Assembly: GCA_963971305.1 (NCBI GenBank)
Contig: OZ020316.1
Location: 16,882,745-16,946,744 of the forward strand
Source: Arcuatula senhousia
Lineage: Eukaryota; Mollusca; Bivalvia; Mytilida; Mytilidae
Reading direction: 5' to 3'
DNA length: 64,000 bases
Shown here: in pieces, positions 42,749 through 51,740 of the stretch
Position numbering within the stretch: position 1 is the first letter of the stretch
Layout of the letters: each line of letters begins with the position of its first letter
The notes under the pieces: model-generated
The model's database searches: none
What the model was told of the DNA's origin: nothing
What the model saw: the letters and a program-made list of their open reading frames with translations, nothing else
Position numbers and translations under genes: made by a program

Positions 42749-43088
42749 ATCACTGCCCGATGTGGAGGGTTGCGTGCATTGATCGCCGTGGACGGTGATG
42801 ATGCTACACTGTGGTCTGGGTGGGGGTCGGAGTTTTTGGTGGCAATGGGACTTATAGCTCCTTCCTTTGAAATCCTGATCAGCGATGCGGCGATAGTACC
42901 TTTCAGCCCCACATTTACTACCCCGGGATATCGTAAATAACGCTCTCTCCCACTGGTGCTTGCATTCAGGGGGTGGTCGTGGGGATCGGGGGCATTCTCA
43001 CGATCCAAGTCCCGTTGATTCTCAAGGAAACATTCCTGCAAGTGATCCATTCTTTATGTTAGACTCGATTGATTTCGTCTAATTTGCA

Positions 43089-43795
43089 TCAGTATTTCCC
43101 ATCCGTAGTGGGCTCGTAAGATCGACGGTCAGGAATCCATGAGGTTGGACCCAGCAGCGCTTGCACAGGACATCGAATTGGTCCGGGGTGAGATCGCCGC
43201 AATGGTCCCGGCGAATATGGTCGAGATTCTTTGCATGCTGCTCGAAGAGGCAGATGAAGTTGGCAATTGATCAATTGCCGCGGGAGCTTGAAGTAATTTT
43301 GGCAGAGGTAGAAGCAGTCCACGTTATTATGCACGTAGTAGTCTTCACACTTGCTCTGCTTGCTCAGCATCGAAGACCATGATTTTTTTGCGGGTGGGAT
43401 CGAGCTTTCGAGGATCGGGCACTTCACTCGCCTGCTCGAAAATTGAAGGTGGCTTGGTCGGTGGCTTCATCATCTGCACCACGTCGACCAAAGAGTTGGG
43501 ATAGCGATCCTTGATGGAGAGAAGGTCGCGGATATCATCTTTCGAAAACACTTTTCCAATTTCCAAGCGCCTGTCGCAGTAGCTGTTAGATAGGGTGGTG
43601 GAGCGATTTTCCGAAGACGTAGAGGCGATTGTAGTCGAGCCATCCATCGCACAGGAGAAAATTATTCAGCAGCATCGTCTTACCACAGTCCGACTTTCCG
43701 ATGATCAGACCTCGGATGGATCGCTGCGGGAGGAGAAAGTGGTTCTGCCGACGGCTCGTGTCGGGCTCATCGTAGGTAAGGTCTTCAACGTTCAT
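43089..43795 (-). pseudogene. Packaging ATPase (FtsK/A32 type), copy A, frameshifted
   Basis: The start at 43795 follows a TATAT-rich bidirectional spacer. Block 1: RGLIIGKSDCGKT (Walker A, about 43.69 kb) and GWLDYNRLYVFGKSLH. Block 2, in another frame: DIRDLLSIKDRYP and KKIMVFD (Walker B, about 43.37 kb). Block 3, in a third frame: CEDYYVHNNVDCFYLCQ and NYFKLPRQ (about 43.3 kb). The motif order is that of the DNA-packaging ATPase of Polintons, adintoviruses and other PRD1/adenovirus-lineage viruses, which pumps genome into the capsid. At least two or three frame breaks make it inactive. Confidence 0.8.
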
Positions 43796-43812
43796 TTATC
43801 TATATAAAATGG
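43786..43812. promoter_or_regulatory. Bidirectional TATA-like spacer between ATPase and phospholipase genes, copy A
   Basis: The two start codons face away from each other across only about 13 bp of CATTTATCTATATAAAATGG. Minus strand: TATATAGATAAATG. Plus strand: TATATAAAATG. A shared divergent promoter is inferred. The same layout is at 49114-49140. Confidence 0.5.
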
Positions 43813-44165
43813 AAATGTACTGCTTTATGTGTAAGAAGAAGACGAAGACGAATAATCGTTACGTGATCACCAGCGAGGACGGACGGCGGCGACGGAAGGT
43901 GGGAACCTGCTCCGAGTGCAGTGCGCGAAAATCTCAGTTCATCAAGATGGAGAGGAGAACTGGACTCGTGAATCGGCTGATAAATCGACCGCCCTTCGAA
44001 ATGCATCTGCCGGGGCATAATTTAACCGGTCCGGGGACCAGACTCTGCCAGCGACTGAATGCCGACGGCACCCCTAAACCTTGGTCGAGACTTACCAATC
44101 GAGTCGATGAGTCCGCCTGTCGCCACGATCTCCGCTATGCCAACCACAAGGATACGACTGCATGA
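43809..44165 (+). CDS. Zinc-ribbon (DUF5679-like) plus phospholipase A2-like protein, copy A
   Basis: 118 codons. The N-terminus has two CxxC pairs (CFMC ... CSEC), a small zinc ribbon of DUF5679 type. The C-terminal half has GPGT (calcium loop) and VDESACRHDLRY, the His-Asp catalytic pattern of the parvovirus VP1-type phospholipase A2, also found in adintovirus-like elements. In such viruses this activity acts on endosomal membranes. The frame meets TGA at 44163-44165, but the same frame then runs open to the unit junction (block LDALPNLTARERFE), so the original protein was longer and a nonsense mutation shortened it. This is the best-preserved gene of the module. Confidence 0.7.
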   Translation: MEMYCFMCKKKTKTNNRYVITSEDGRRRRKVGTCSECSARKSQFIKMERRTGLVNRLINRPPFEMHLPGHNLTGPGTRLCQRLNADGTPKPWSRLTNRVDESACRHDLRYANHKDTTA

Positions 44166-44295
44166 AATTCGATCTGTGATAAGACGATGCTAGCCTCGCT
44201 CGATGCCCTCCCCAATCTCACCGCACGCGAACGCTTCGAGCGTGGCATCGTCAGACCCGTCATTGACACCAAAGCACTATTTGGGATGGGCGTGG

Positions 44296-44738
44296 CTGGC
44301 TCTTTCGTATACTTCTTGCGCTCGAAATCTAGCACGTTGCTTATGCTATTGGGAACGTCAAATCCACTTATTATTTTCTGGCGAGGGTGAGGGTGGCCCT
44401 CAAAGTGGCGCGATTGGCATCGAGGTAGATCTTTGATTTGTGGCTTTGAGCTGCAGTTGCTGTAAGATCTCATTGTTGATATCGTCGACGCCGTATGACC
44501 CAGTGCTCAGCTCGACGGGAAACCACTTAGCTCCCCTCATCGGGAGAGAAGCGGAAGGAATTATTCCCCGCATGGATATTGGGGATTGAGTAGTACGTCT
44601 CCAGATTCACGAGGGCCATCTGGTAGAGGGTGGGTTGAAGCGGGTCAAGATCTTACTATCGTTCCCGGAGACGATGAAGGAGAACCCATGTATTGGTTCG
44701 GTATTGGTGACGATTTGCCGCAGAAGTGAAGCGTCCAT
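44296..44738 (-). pseudogene. Penton-like gene, copy B, truncated by the repeat junction
   Basis: The same sequence as 38972-39414 with a few substitutions. The C-terminal part is missing because the tandem junction at 44296 joins it to the end of the phospholipase-gene region. Confidence 0.6.
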
Positions 44739-44743
44739 ATTTA

Positions 44744-45578
44744 TCTAAGCCACCTCAGAAGACGACGCTCATCTTCTGACCATCGGATTCAAACTGGAGG
44801 ATGCGATCGGAGATGACCAAGGGGAAGGTTTGGTTATTGGCGGGAACGTTGCACACGCATTATGCTCGGATCTGGATATCCATGTTCGACTCTTTCAACC
44901 GCTCGGACTGGTTGCTGACGTCGATGACAAAAATAGAGTTCGATGACGAAAAATAGAGATCAATGAAATCGGAGGGGTTGATGCCACCATTGCTCAGCAG
45001 ACTTTCCATGCTGTAGAATTTCTTGCAAATTTGGCGGCCTCCTTATAGACCCTGGCGAGCTTGCACTGGATGAAGAAGTCGGCATTAAAATCTACGGCGG
45101 GATAGCGCTCGGCATTGAGGGTAACGTGGATATTTTGTAATCGTTAGTGGTCGAAGACGGCGGCATTATGGAACTGGTCATTCCCCATCCATGATCCATC
45201 GCGGTTTCTCGCAACTGCTTTTAGCAGTCAAACACCAATGGAATTGCAAGGTCTGGGGCACGGCAATGGAGTCGCACTGTCTACAGTGGAAGCCATAAAT
45301 CGATCTTGGTCTTGCTCTGGATGGTTCCATGAAGCTGCAGCTTCTTTTCGTTGGAAGGAATGACGTGGGGTACGACCGACGTCGTACGCAATACCATCAT
45401 TCTTCTGAAGTCGCCCTTCGATTAAGAGATAGCTCTCAGCGGGGTGGAGGAAGAGGCGTATCTCCGCACCTGCGTTATTCAGCTGGGCACCGGCTTGAGG
45501 TTCGTATTCGTGAACCTGATACTCCTGAAGACTTTCATCAAAGGTCAGTCATTCGGTGAGAGAAAGCATATCAGCCAT
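44744..45578 (-). pseudogene. Major capsid protein-like gene, copy B, broken
   Basis: Nearly identical to copy A with the same breaks, so the inactivation precedes the duplication. Confidence 0.6.
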
Positions 45579-45586
45579 TATACATT

Positions 45587-45844
45587 TTATTTATAGCGCC
45601 GGACGAAGTCGTGGATGGTGGCAATGCCCCCGCCCGAGATAAGATTATTGAGGCGAGCTTGCTGTCTTGGGGTCCACACATACTTGGTAGGGGTTATTGG
45701 GGGAAGATTTTTCTTGCTAGTCAGTCGATGGAATACGTGGTCCACCGCCTTGCTCGCACCTTTCTCTACACCTTTCAGGGCTGCATTGGAAGCGACGCTC
45801 ACAGCCTTACTTCCCAACGTCTTTGCGGCAGAAGAGATCAGCAC
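45587..45844 (-). CDS. 85-aa small virion-type protein, copy B
   Basis: Amino-acid identical to the 40263 copy. Confidence 0.5.
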   Translation of the reverse strand: MLISSAAKTLGSKAVSVASNAALKGVEKGASKAVDHVFHRLTSKKNLPPITPTKYVWTPRQQARLNNLISGGGIATIHDFVRRYK

Positions 45845-46837
45845 TCGTCCTGCAAGACTGGCGATGGTATCGAATAGTCCACGCCCGCCGACGGCATACC
45901 TCCGCCGATTGATTTACTACTGAAGGCATCGTAAATTTATTTCGATGCAGCTGCTCGTACTCGTTCCTGCTAATGTGACTGGACCTCCTCATGGCGTCGA
46001 AAATGGCCACGATTTCGTTGCGCACCCCATTATATCCAGCTTGGTAGGCGGCAGAGCAAAGATCGAGACGATCCAGCAGCTGGTTGAAGCATTTGGGTAG
46101 GAAAATGGTCTGCACCCCGCTCCCATACTTATCTTGCCTATAGATGTGGGAAACGATTTCTTTCCACTTGTGGCTCTTGTTTCCTTGACACATGGCAGCG
46201 GACGCACTCATGATGTCGCCATAATTTTCATTTTTCATCTACGTCATACGATCTAGGATCGGGACGTTTCTTGACCATGGGCTCCCATAAGCCGGGGTAC
46301 CCTTATAGCACTGACCGTCGTCGAAGATATCGTCCCCATCGAAAGTGACTGGCAGATTTCCTATTATGATGGCATCGTTCTCCAGCCGCAATCCAAAGGT
46401 ATGATCAGCTTTGGGAGTCATACTGAGCTGAAGATAGTGGGTTGCTCGCGGACCGAGGTTAGTCTTCAATATTGCTTGCTCGATGGGCAGTGGGTCGTCA
46501 TCCTCAGCGGCAGGAGGTAGAATAGCAGGCAATGGGGCGGGTAGAGGAAGGGGGATATCTTCGATCTTTTTAGTGACTTTGGAGGTAGTCTCCTTTTGCG
46601 TCTCGAGCAAGGGCTTGAATATCTAGGAGAGATATCTTCGATCTTTTAAGTGATCTGGGAGGCTGTCTTCTTTTGCGTCTCGACCACGGACTTGAATATC
46701 TTGGAGAGATCGCGACTGAGTCCAATATTATCTTGACGACGCTGTATATCGCTGGCCTAGATGCTACGCTTCGTCTCCTGCAAGTCCCTGGCTAGCGCCT
46801 CACGCTGTTTGGGATCGGTAATCTTGATGAACGTCAT
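45807..46837 (-). pseudogene. DUF8207-like gene, copy B, frameshifted
   Basis: The same blocks and the same breaks as copy A, with one or two substitutions. Confidence 0.6.
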
Positions 46838-46838
46838 T

Positions 46839-48378
46839 TTATTTATAGCACCACCAACGCATCATAGCGTTTGACGCATTGCCTCCAAACGCCCCATAGT
46901 GTTCGACGCATCGCCTCCCATCGCCTAATAGCGTTCGACGCCTCGCCTCCCAACGCCTCATAGCGTTCGTCCCATCGCTTCCATCACCTTGCCAGTCAGC
47001 TTTTCGCACCCCCATCGTGGATGCAAAAAGCTTATTTCCCATCGCCCGGGCCCTAGCGTCTGAATATCGCCTGCCAATGAGGAGAAAGTGCATATGGACC
47101 GCCCATGCAGCATTCGGAGGAGCAAAAAGATTTGCGGCAGATCCTCTTAGCAACTTTAAGGTGAACGAACTCCCATCTCATCCGGACTTTTACGCCCGAC
47201 CGGAGGGTTGCTTATTTGGAAATGCGAATTCTCTCCTCGTGGGTCCGATGCAAAGCCTTGCTGCAGGCAATCTTAACACTGATAGCATATGCCTCGTGCT
47301 TCGAATGCCTGCTGCATTTATCACTGCTAAGGATTGCAACGATTAATCGGTTAACCGGTAATTCGGTCGGAAATATCGTAACCGGTTACGAATTTCAGTA
47401 ATCGATTAATCGTTAAAAATTAAAAAAATAAACTTTTTTTCATTGTACATTTCAAACTCAATTAGAATAATTCAATTAGTAAACAGTAACACAAAGAAAA
47501 TTGATTGAAAAGGATAATTTGCGATGATTACTCCGTCAAGACACAATTGTTTATACAAACTGTCACTAATAGTAACAAAACCATTTCAGATTTGAAGCGT
47601 TGCTAATTGCAGTTTAATTGAACCTTTTATGGTTTGGTAAAACTGTTTGTTTCTCATTATTTACTTCGTTTTTTTATCCTGTTTACTTCGTTTTTTTTTC
47701 TTCGTCTTGTCCTTCTATGTCTGCTGTATTTCTCATTGCCTTTTTGGGCTTACAAAATATATTTATCCCATTTGTACTCCTTAATTGTGTGTTGAAAGTA
47801 ACATTTTTGAAACGCATCGCATTCAGTGGTTTTATCCTATATTCAAACTTAAAGCCGATTCCAAGCTTATAAATGCGAATTGTTCATTTTTTTTTGCTTG
47901 CATTAACGGGAGGGCTAAGACACAGTCTATTAACCATAAGTTTTTTCCGCAATTTATTTTGACTGGACGCCTAGACTTCTTTTATAGTTACACGATTCAC
48001 ACGGTCAACCGGTTAATCGGTCGGAAGATCTGATGATTAACCGGTTAGTGTATATTTGAACAGTTTGTCATCCCTAATCACTGCCCGATGTGGAGGGTTG
48101 CGTGCATTGATCGCCGTGGACGGTGATGATGCTACACTGTGGTCTGGGTGGGGGTCGGAGTTTTTGGTGGCAATGGGACTTATAGCTCCTTCCTTTGAAA
48201 TCCTGATCAGCGATGCGGCGATAGTACCTTTCAGCCCCACATTTACTACCCCGGGATATCGTAAATAACGCTCTCTCCCACTGGTGCTTGCATTCAGGGG
48301 GTGGTCGTGGGGATCGGGGGCATTCTCACGATCCAAGTCCCGTTGATTCTCAAGGAAACATTCCTGCAAGTGATCCAT
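46839..48378 (-). pseudogene. Unrecognised viral-module gene(s), copy B, interrupted by a hAT element
   Basis: Same organisation as copy A, with the hAT element at the identical site. Confidence 0.4.
47328..48076. mobile_element. Non-autonomous hAT-like element, copy B
   Basis: 749 bp at the same site, with the same 8-bp duplication (47320-47327, 48077-48084). It differs from copy A by two 2-bp insertions and a few substitutions. It was duplicated with the viral segment rather than inserted independently. Confidence 0.8.
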
Positions 48379-48416
48379 TCTTTATGTTAGACTCGATTGA
48401 TTTCGTCTAATTTGCA

Positions 48417-49123
48417 TCAGTATTTCCCATCCGTAGTGGGCTCGTAAGATCGACGGTCAGGAATCCATGAGGTTGGACCCAGCAGCGCTTGCACAGGACA
48501 TCGAATTGGTCCGGGGTGAGATCGCCGCAATGGTCCCGGCGAATATGGTCGAGATTCTTTGCATGCTGCTCGAAGAGGCAGATGAAGTTGGCAATTGATC
48601 AATTGCCGCGGGAGCTTGAAGTAATTTTGGCAGAGATAGAAGCAGTCCACGTTATTATGCACGTAGTAGTCTTCACACTTGCTCTGCTTGCTCAGCATCG
48701 AAGACCATGATTTTTTTGCGGGTGGGATCGAGCTTTCGAGGATCGGGCACTTCACTCGCCTGCTCGAAAATTGAAGGTGGCTTGGTCGGTGGCTTCATCA
48801 TCTGCACCACGTCGACCAAAGAGTTGGGATAGCGATCCTTGATGGAGAGAAGGTCGCGGATATCATCTTTCGAAAACACTTTTCCAATTTCCAAGCGCCT
48901 GTCGCAGTAGCTGTTAGATAGGGTGGTGGAGCGATTTTCCGAAGACGTAGAGGCGATTGTAGTCGAGCCATCCATCGCACAGGAGAAAATTATTCAGCAG
49001 CATCGTCTTACCACAGTCCGACTTTCCGATGATCAGACCTCGGATGGATCGCTGCGGGAGGAGAAAGTGGTTCTGCCGACGGCTCGTGTCGGGCTCATCG
49101 TAGGTAAGGTCTTCAACGTTCAT
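48417..49123 (-). pseudogene. Packaging ATPase (FtsK/A32 type), copy B, frameshifted
   Basis: Same blocks and same frame breaks as copy A; essentially identical protein pieces. There is no third copy of this gene because copy C is truncated before it. Confidence 0.8.
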
Positions 49124-49136
49124 TTATCTATATAAA

Positions 49137-49493
49137 ATGGAAATGTACTGCTTTATGTGTAAGAAGAAGACGAAGACGAATAATCGTTACGTGATCACCA
49201 GCGAGGACGGACGGCGGCGACGGAAGGTGGGAACCTGCTCCGAGTGCAGTGCGCGAAAATCTCAGTTCATCAAGATGGAGAGGAGAACTGGACTCGTGAA
49301 TCGGCTGATAAATCGACCGCCCTTCGAAATGCATCTGCCGGGGCATAATTTCACCGGTCCGGGGACCAGACTCTGCCAGCGACTGAATGCCGACGGCACC
49401 CCTAAACCTTGGTCGAGACTTACCAATCGAGTCGATGAGTCCGCCTGTCGCCACGATCTCCGCTATGCCAACCACAAGGATACGACTGCATGA
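49137..49493 (+). CDS. Zinc-ribbon (DUF5679-like) plus phospholipase A2-like protein, copy B
   Basis: Identical to copy A except for one residue in the segment before the calcium loop (Leu in A, Phe in B). The same TGA ends the frame, and the same open continuation follows. Confidence 0.7.
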   Translation: MEMYCFMCKKKTKTNNRYVITSEDGRRRRKVGTCSECSARKSQFIKMERRTGLVNRLINRPPFEMHLPGHNFTGPGTRLCQRLNADGTPKPWSRLTNRVDESACRHDLRYANHKDTTA

Positions 49494-49623
49494 AATTCGA
49501 TCTGTGATAAGACGATGCTAGCCTCGCTCGATGCCCTCCCCAATCTCACCGCACGCGAACGCTTCGAGCGTGGCATCGTCAGACCCGTCATTGACACCAA
49601 AGCACTATTTGGGATGGGCGTGG

Positions 49624-50066
49624 CTGGCTCTTTCGTATACTTCTTGCGCTCGAAATCTAGCACGTTGCTTATGCTATTGGGAACGTCAAATCCACTTATT
49701 ATTTTCTGGCGAGGGTGAGGGTGGCCCTCAAAGTGGCGCGATTGGCATCGAGGTAGATCTTTGATTTGTGGCTTTGAGCTGCAGTTGCTGTAAGATCTCA
49801 TTGTTGATATCGTCGACGCCGTATGACCCAGTGCTCAGCTCGACGGGAAACCACTTAGCTCCCCTCATCGGGAGAGAAGCGGAAGGAATTATTCCCCGCA
49901 TGGATATTGGGGATTGAGTAGTACGTCTCCAGATTCACGAGGGCCATCTGGTAGAGGGTGGGTTGAAGCGGGTCAAGATCTTACTATCGTTCCCGGAGAC
50001 GATGAAGGAGAACCCATGTATTGGTTCGGTATTGGTGACGATTTGCCGCAGAAGTGAAGCGTCCAT
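49624..50066 (-). pseudogene. Penton-like gene, copy C, truncated by the repeat junction
   Basis: The third copy, truncated at the same junction as copy B. That shows the B-C junction arose by the same event, or by unequal exchange between existing repeats. Confidence 0.6.
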
Positions 50067-50071
50067 ATTTA

Positions 50072-50918
50072 TCTAAGCCACCTCAGAAGACGACGCTCAT
50101 CTTCTGACCATCGGATTCAAACTGGAGGATTCGATCGGAGATGACCAAGGGGAAGGTTTGGTTATTGGCGGGAACGTTGCACACGCATTATGCTCGGATC
50201 TGGATATCCATGTTCGACTCTTTCAACCGCTCGGACTGGTTGCTGACGTCGATGACAAAAATAGAGTTCGATGACGAAAAATAGAGATCAATGAAATCGG
50301 AGGGGTTGATGCCACCATTGCTCAGCAGACTTTCCATGCTGTAGAATTTCTTGCAAATTTGGCGGCCTCACCCTGGCGAGCTTGCACTGGATGAAGAAGT
50401 CGGCATTAAAATCTACGGCGGGATAGCGCTCGGCATTGAGGGTAACGTGGATATTTTGTAATCGTTAGTGGTCGAAGACGGCGGCATTATGGAACTGGTC
50501 ATTCCCCATCCATGATCCATCGCGGTTTCTCGCAACTGCTTTTAGCAGTCAAACACCAATGGAATTGCAAGGTCTGGGGTACGGCAATGGAGTCGCACTG
50601 TCTACAGTGGAAGCCATAAATCGATCTTGGTCTTGCTCTGGATGGTTCCATGAAGCTGCAGCTTCTTTTCGTTGGAAGGAATGACGTGGGGTACGAACCA
50701 GGAGACCTTGTTCAACCGACGTCGTACGCAATACCATCATTCTTCTGAAGTCGCCCTTCGATCAAGAGATAGCTCTCAGCGGGGTGGAGGAAGAGGCGTA
50801 TCACCGCACCTGCGTTATTCAGCTGGGCACCGGCTTGAGGTTCGTATTCGTGAACCTGATACTCCTGAAGACTTTCATCAAAGGTCAGTCATTCGGTGAG
50901 AGAAAGCATATCAGCCAT
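50072..50918 (-). pseudogene. Major capsid protein-like gene, copy C, broken
   Basis: Differs from A and B by a small deletion near 50.37 kb and a 19-bp insertion near 50.70 kb relative to them. The insertion may be ancestral sequence lost in A and B. The gene is still broken. Confidence 0.6.
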
Positions 50919-50926
50919 TATACATT

Positions 50927-51184
50927 TTATTTATAGCGCCGGACGAAGTCGTGGATGGTGGCAATGCCCCCGCCCGAGATAAGATTATTGAGGCGAGCTT
51001 GCTGTCTTGGGGTCCACACATACTTGGTAGGGGTTATTGGGGGAAGATTTTTCTTGCTAGTCAGTCGATGGAATACGTGGTCCACCGCCTTGCTCGCACC
51101 TTTCTCTACACCTTTCAGGGCTGCATTGGAAGCGACGCTCACAGCCTTACTTCCCAACGTCTTTGCGGCAGAAGAGATCAGCAC
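50927..51184 (-). CDS. 85-aa small virion-type protein, copy C
   Basis: Amino-acid identical to the other two copies, even though the flanking genes of copy C have diverged. Confidence 0.5.
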   Translation of the reverse strand: MLISSAAKTLGSKAVSVASNAALKGVEKGASKAVDHVFHRLTSKKNLPPITPTKYVWTPRQQARLNNLISGGGIATIHDFVRRYK

Positions 51185-51740
51185 TCGTCCTGCAAGACTG
51201 GCGATGGTATCGAATAGTCCACGCCCGCCGACGGCATACCTCCGCCGATTGATTTACTACTGAAGGCATCGTAAATTTATTTCGATGCAGCTGCTCGTAC
51301 TCGTTCCTGCTAATGTGACTGGACCTCCTCATGGCGTCGAAAATGGCCACGATTTCGTTGCGCACCCCATTATATCCAGCTTGGTAGGCGGCAGAGCAAA
51401 GATCGAGACGATCCAGCAGCTGGTTGAAGCATTTGGGTAGGAAAATGGTCTGCACCCCGCTCCCATACTTATCTTGCCTATAGATATGGGAGACGATTTC
51501 TTTCCACTTGTGGCTCTTGTTTCCTTGACACATGGCAGCGGACGCACTCATGATGTCGCCATAATTTTCATTTTTCATCTACGTCATACGATCTAGGATC
51601 GGGACGTTTCTTGACCATGGGCTCCCATAAGCCGGGGTACCCTTATAGCACTGACCGTCGTCGAAGATATCGTCCCCATCGAAAGTGACTGGCAGATTTC
51701 CTATTATGATGGCATCGTTCTCCAGCCGCAATCCAAAGGT
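51147..51740 (-). pseudogene. DUF8207-like gene, copy C, cut by satellite
   Basis: The sequence follows copies A and B up to 'ccaaaggt' at 51740, just inside the TFGLRLEN block, and then switches directly to satellite DNA. The N-terminal half is absent. Confidence 0.6.

Larger units (their letters stand above)
41515..43050 (-). pseudogene. Unrecognised viral-module gene(s), copy A, interrupted by a hAT element
   Basis: A frame starts at 43050 (MDHLQECF..., charged then basic/Pro-rich) and enters the hAT insertion at 42748. If the insertion and one target-site copy are ignored, the same frame stays open into the left flank to about 41.88 kb. A further frame (41515-41829) ends in a 32-bp minisatellite. 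The position next to the ATPase is where Polintons often carry the protease or another capsid-module gene, but I see no protease signature and leave it unnamed. Confidence 0.4.
38972..44295. repeat. Tandem viral segment, unit A (5,324 bp)
   Basis: Starts CTGGCTCTTTCG inside the penton-like gene and ends at the phospholipase-gene downstream region (GATGGGCGTGG). About a dozen differences from unit B are visible by eye. Confidence 0.85.
44296..49623. repeat. Tandem viral segment, unit B (5,328 bp)
   Basis: Direct repeat of unit A. The four-base length difference comes from the hAT element. Confidence 0.85.
37100..51740. mobile_element. Degraded Polinton/Maverick (adintovirus-like) structural module, partly tandemly triplicated
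   Basis: GC rises to about half, and closely packed viral-style genes appear, mostly on the minus strand. The set matches the morphogenesis block of Polintons/adintoviruses: FtsK/A32-type packaging ATPase, double-jelly-roll-type major capsid, penton-like minor capsid, pX-like virion core protein, DUF8207-like protein, and a zinc-ribbon/phospholipase A2 protein. Sequence 37.1-38.97 kb is present once. 38972-44295 and 44296-49623 are near-identical direct repeats, and 49624-51740 is a truncated third. Family B DNA polymerase, retrovirus-type integrase and adenain-like protease were not found, and no terminal inverted repeats were located. Most genes are frameshifted, so this is a genomic fossil. 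Confidence 0.8.
49624..51740. repeat. Tandem viral segment, unit C (truncated, 2,117 bp)
   Basis: Matches the first 2.1 kb of units A and B and is interrupted at 51740 by satellite DNA. It carries its own small indels. Confidence 0.85.

Noticed and set aside
42679..43050. Adenain-type protease in the unnamed viral frame
   Set aside because: The position would suit it, but no His/Cys catalytic motif pattern of that family is visible in any frame.
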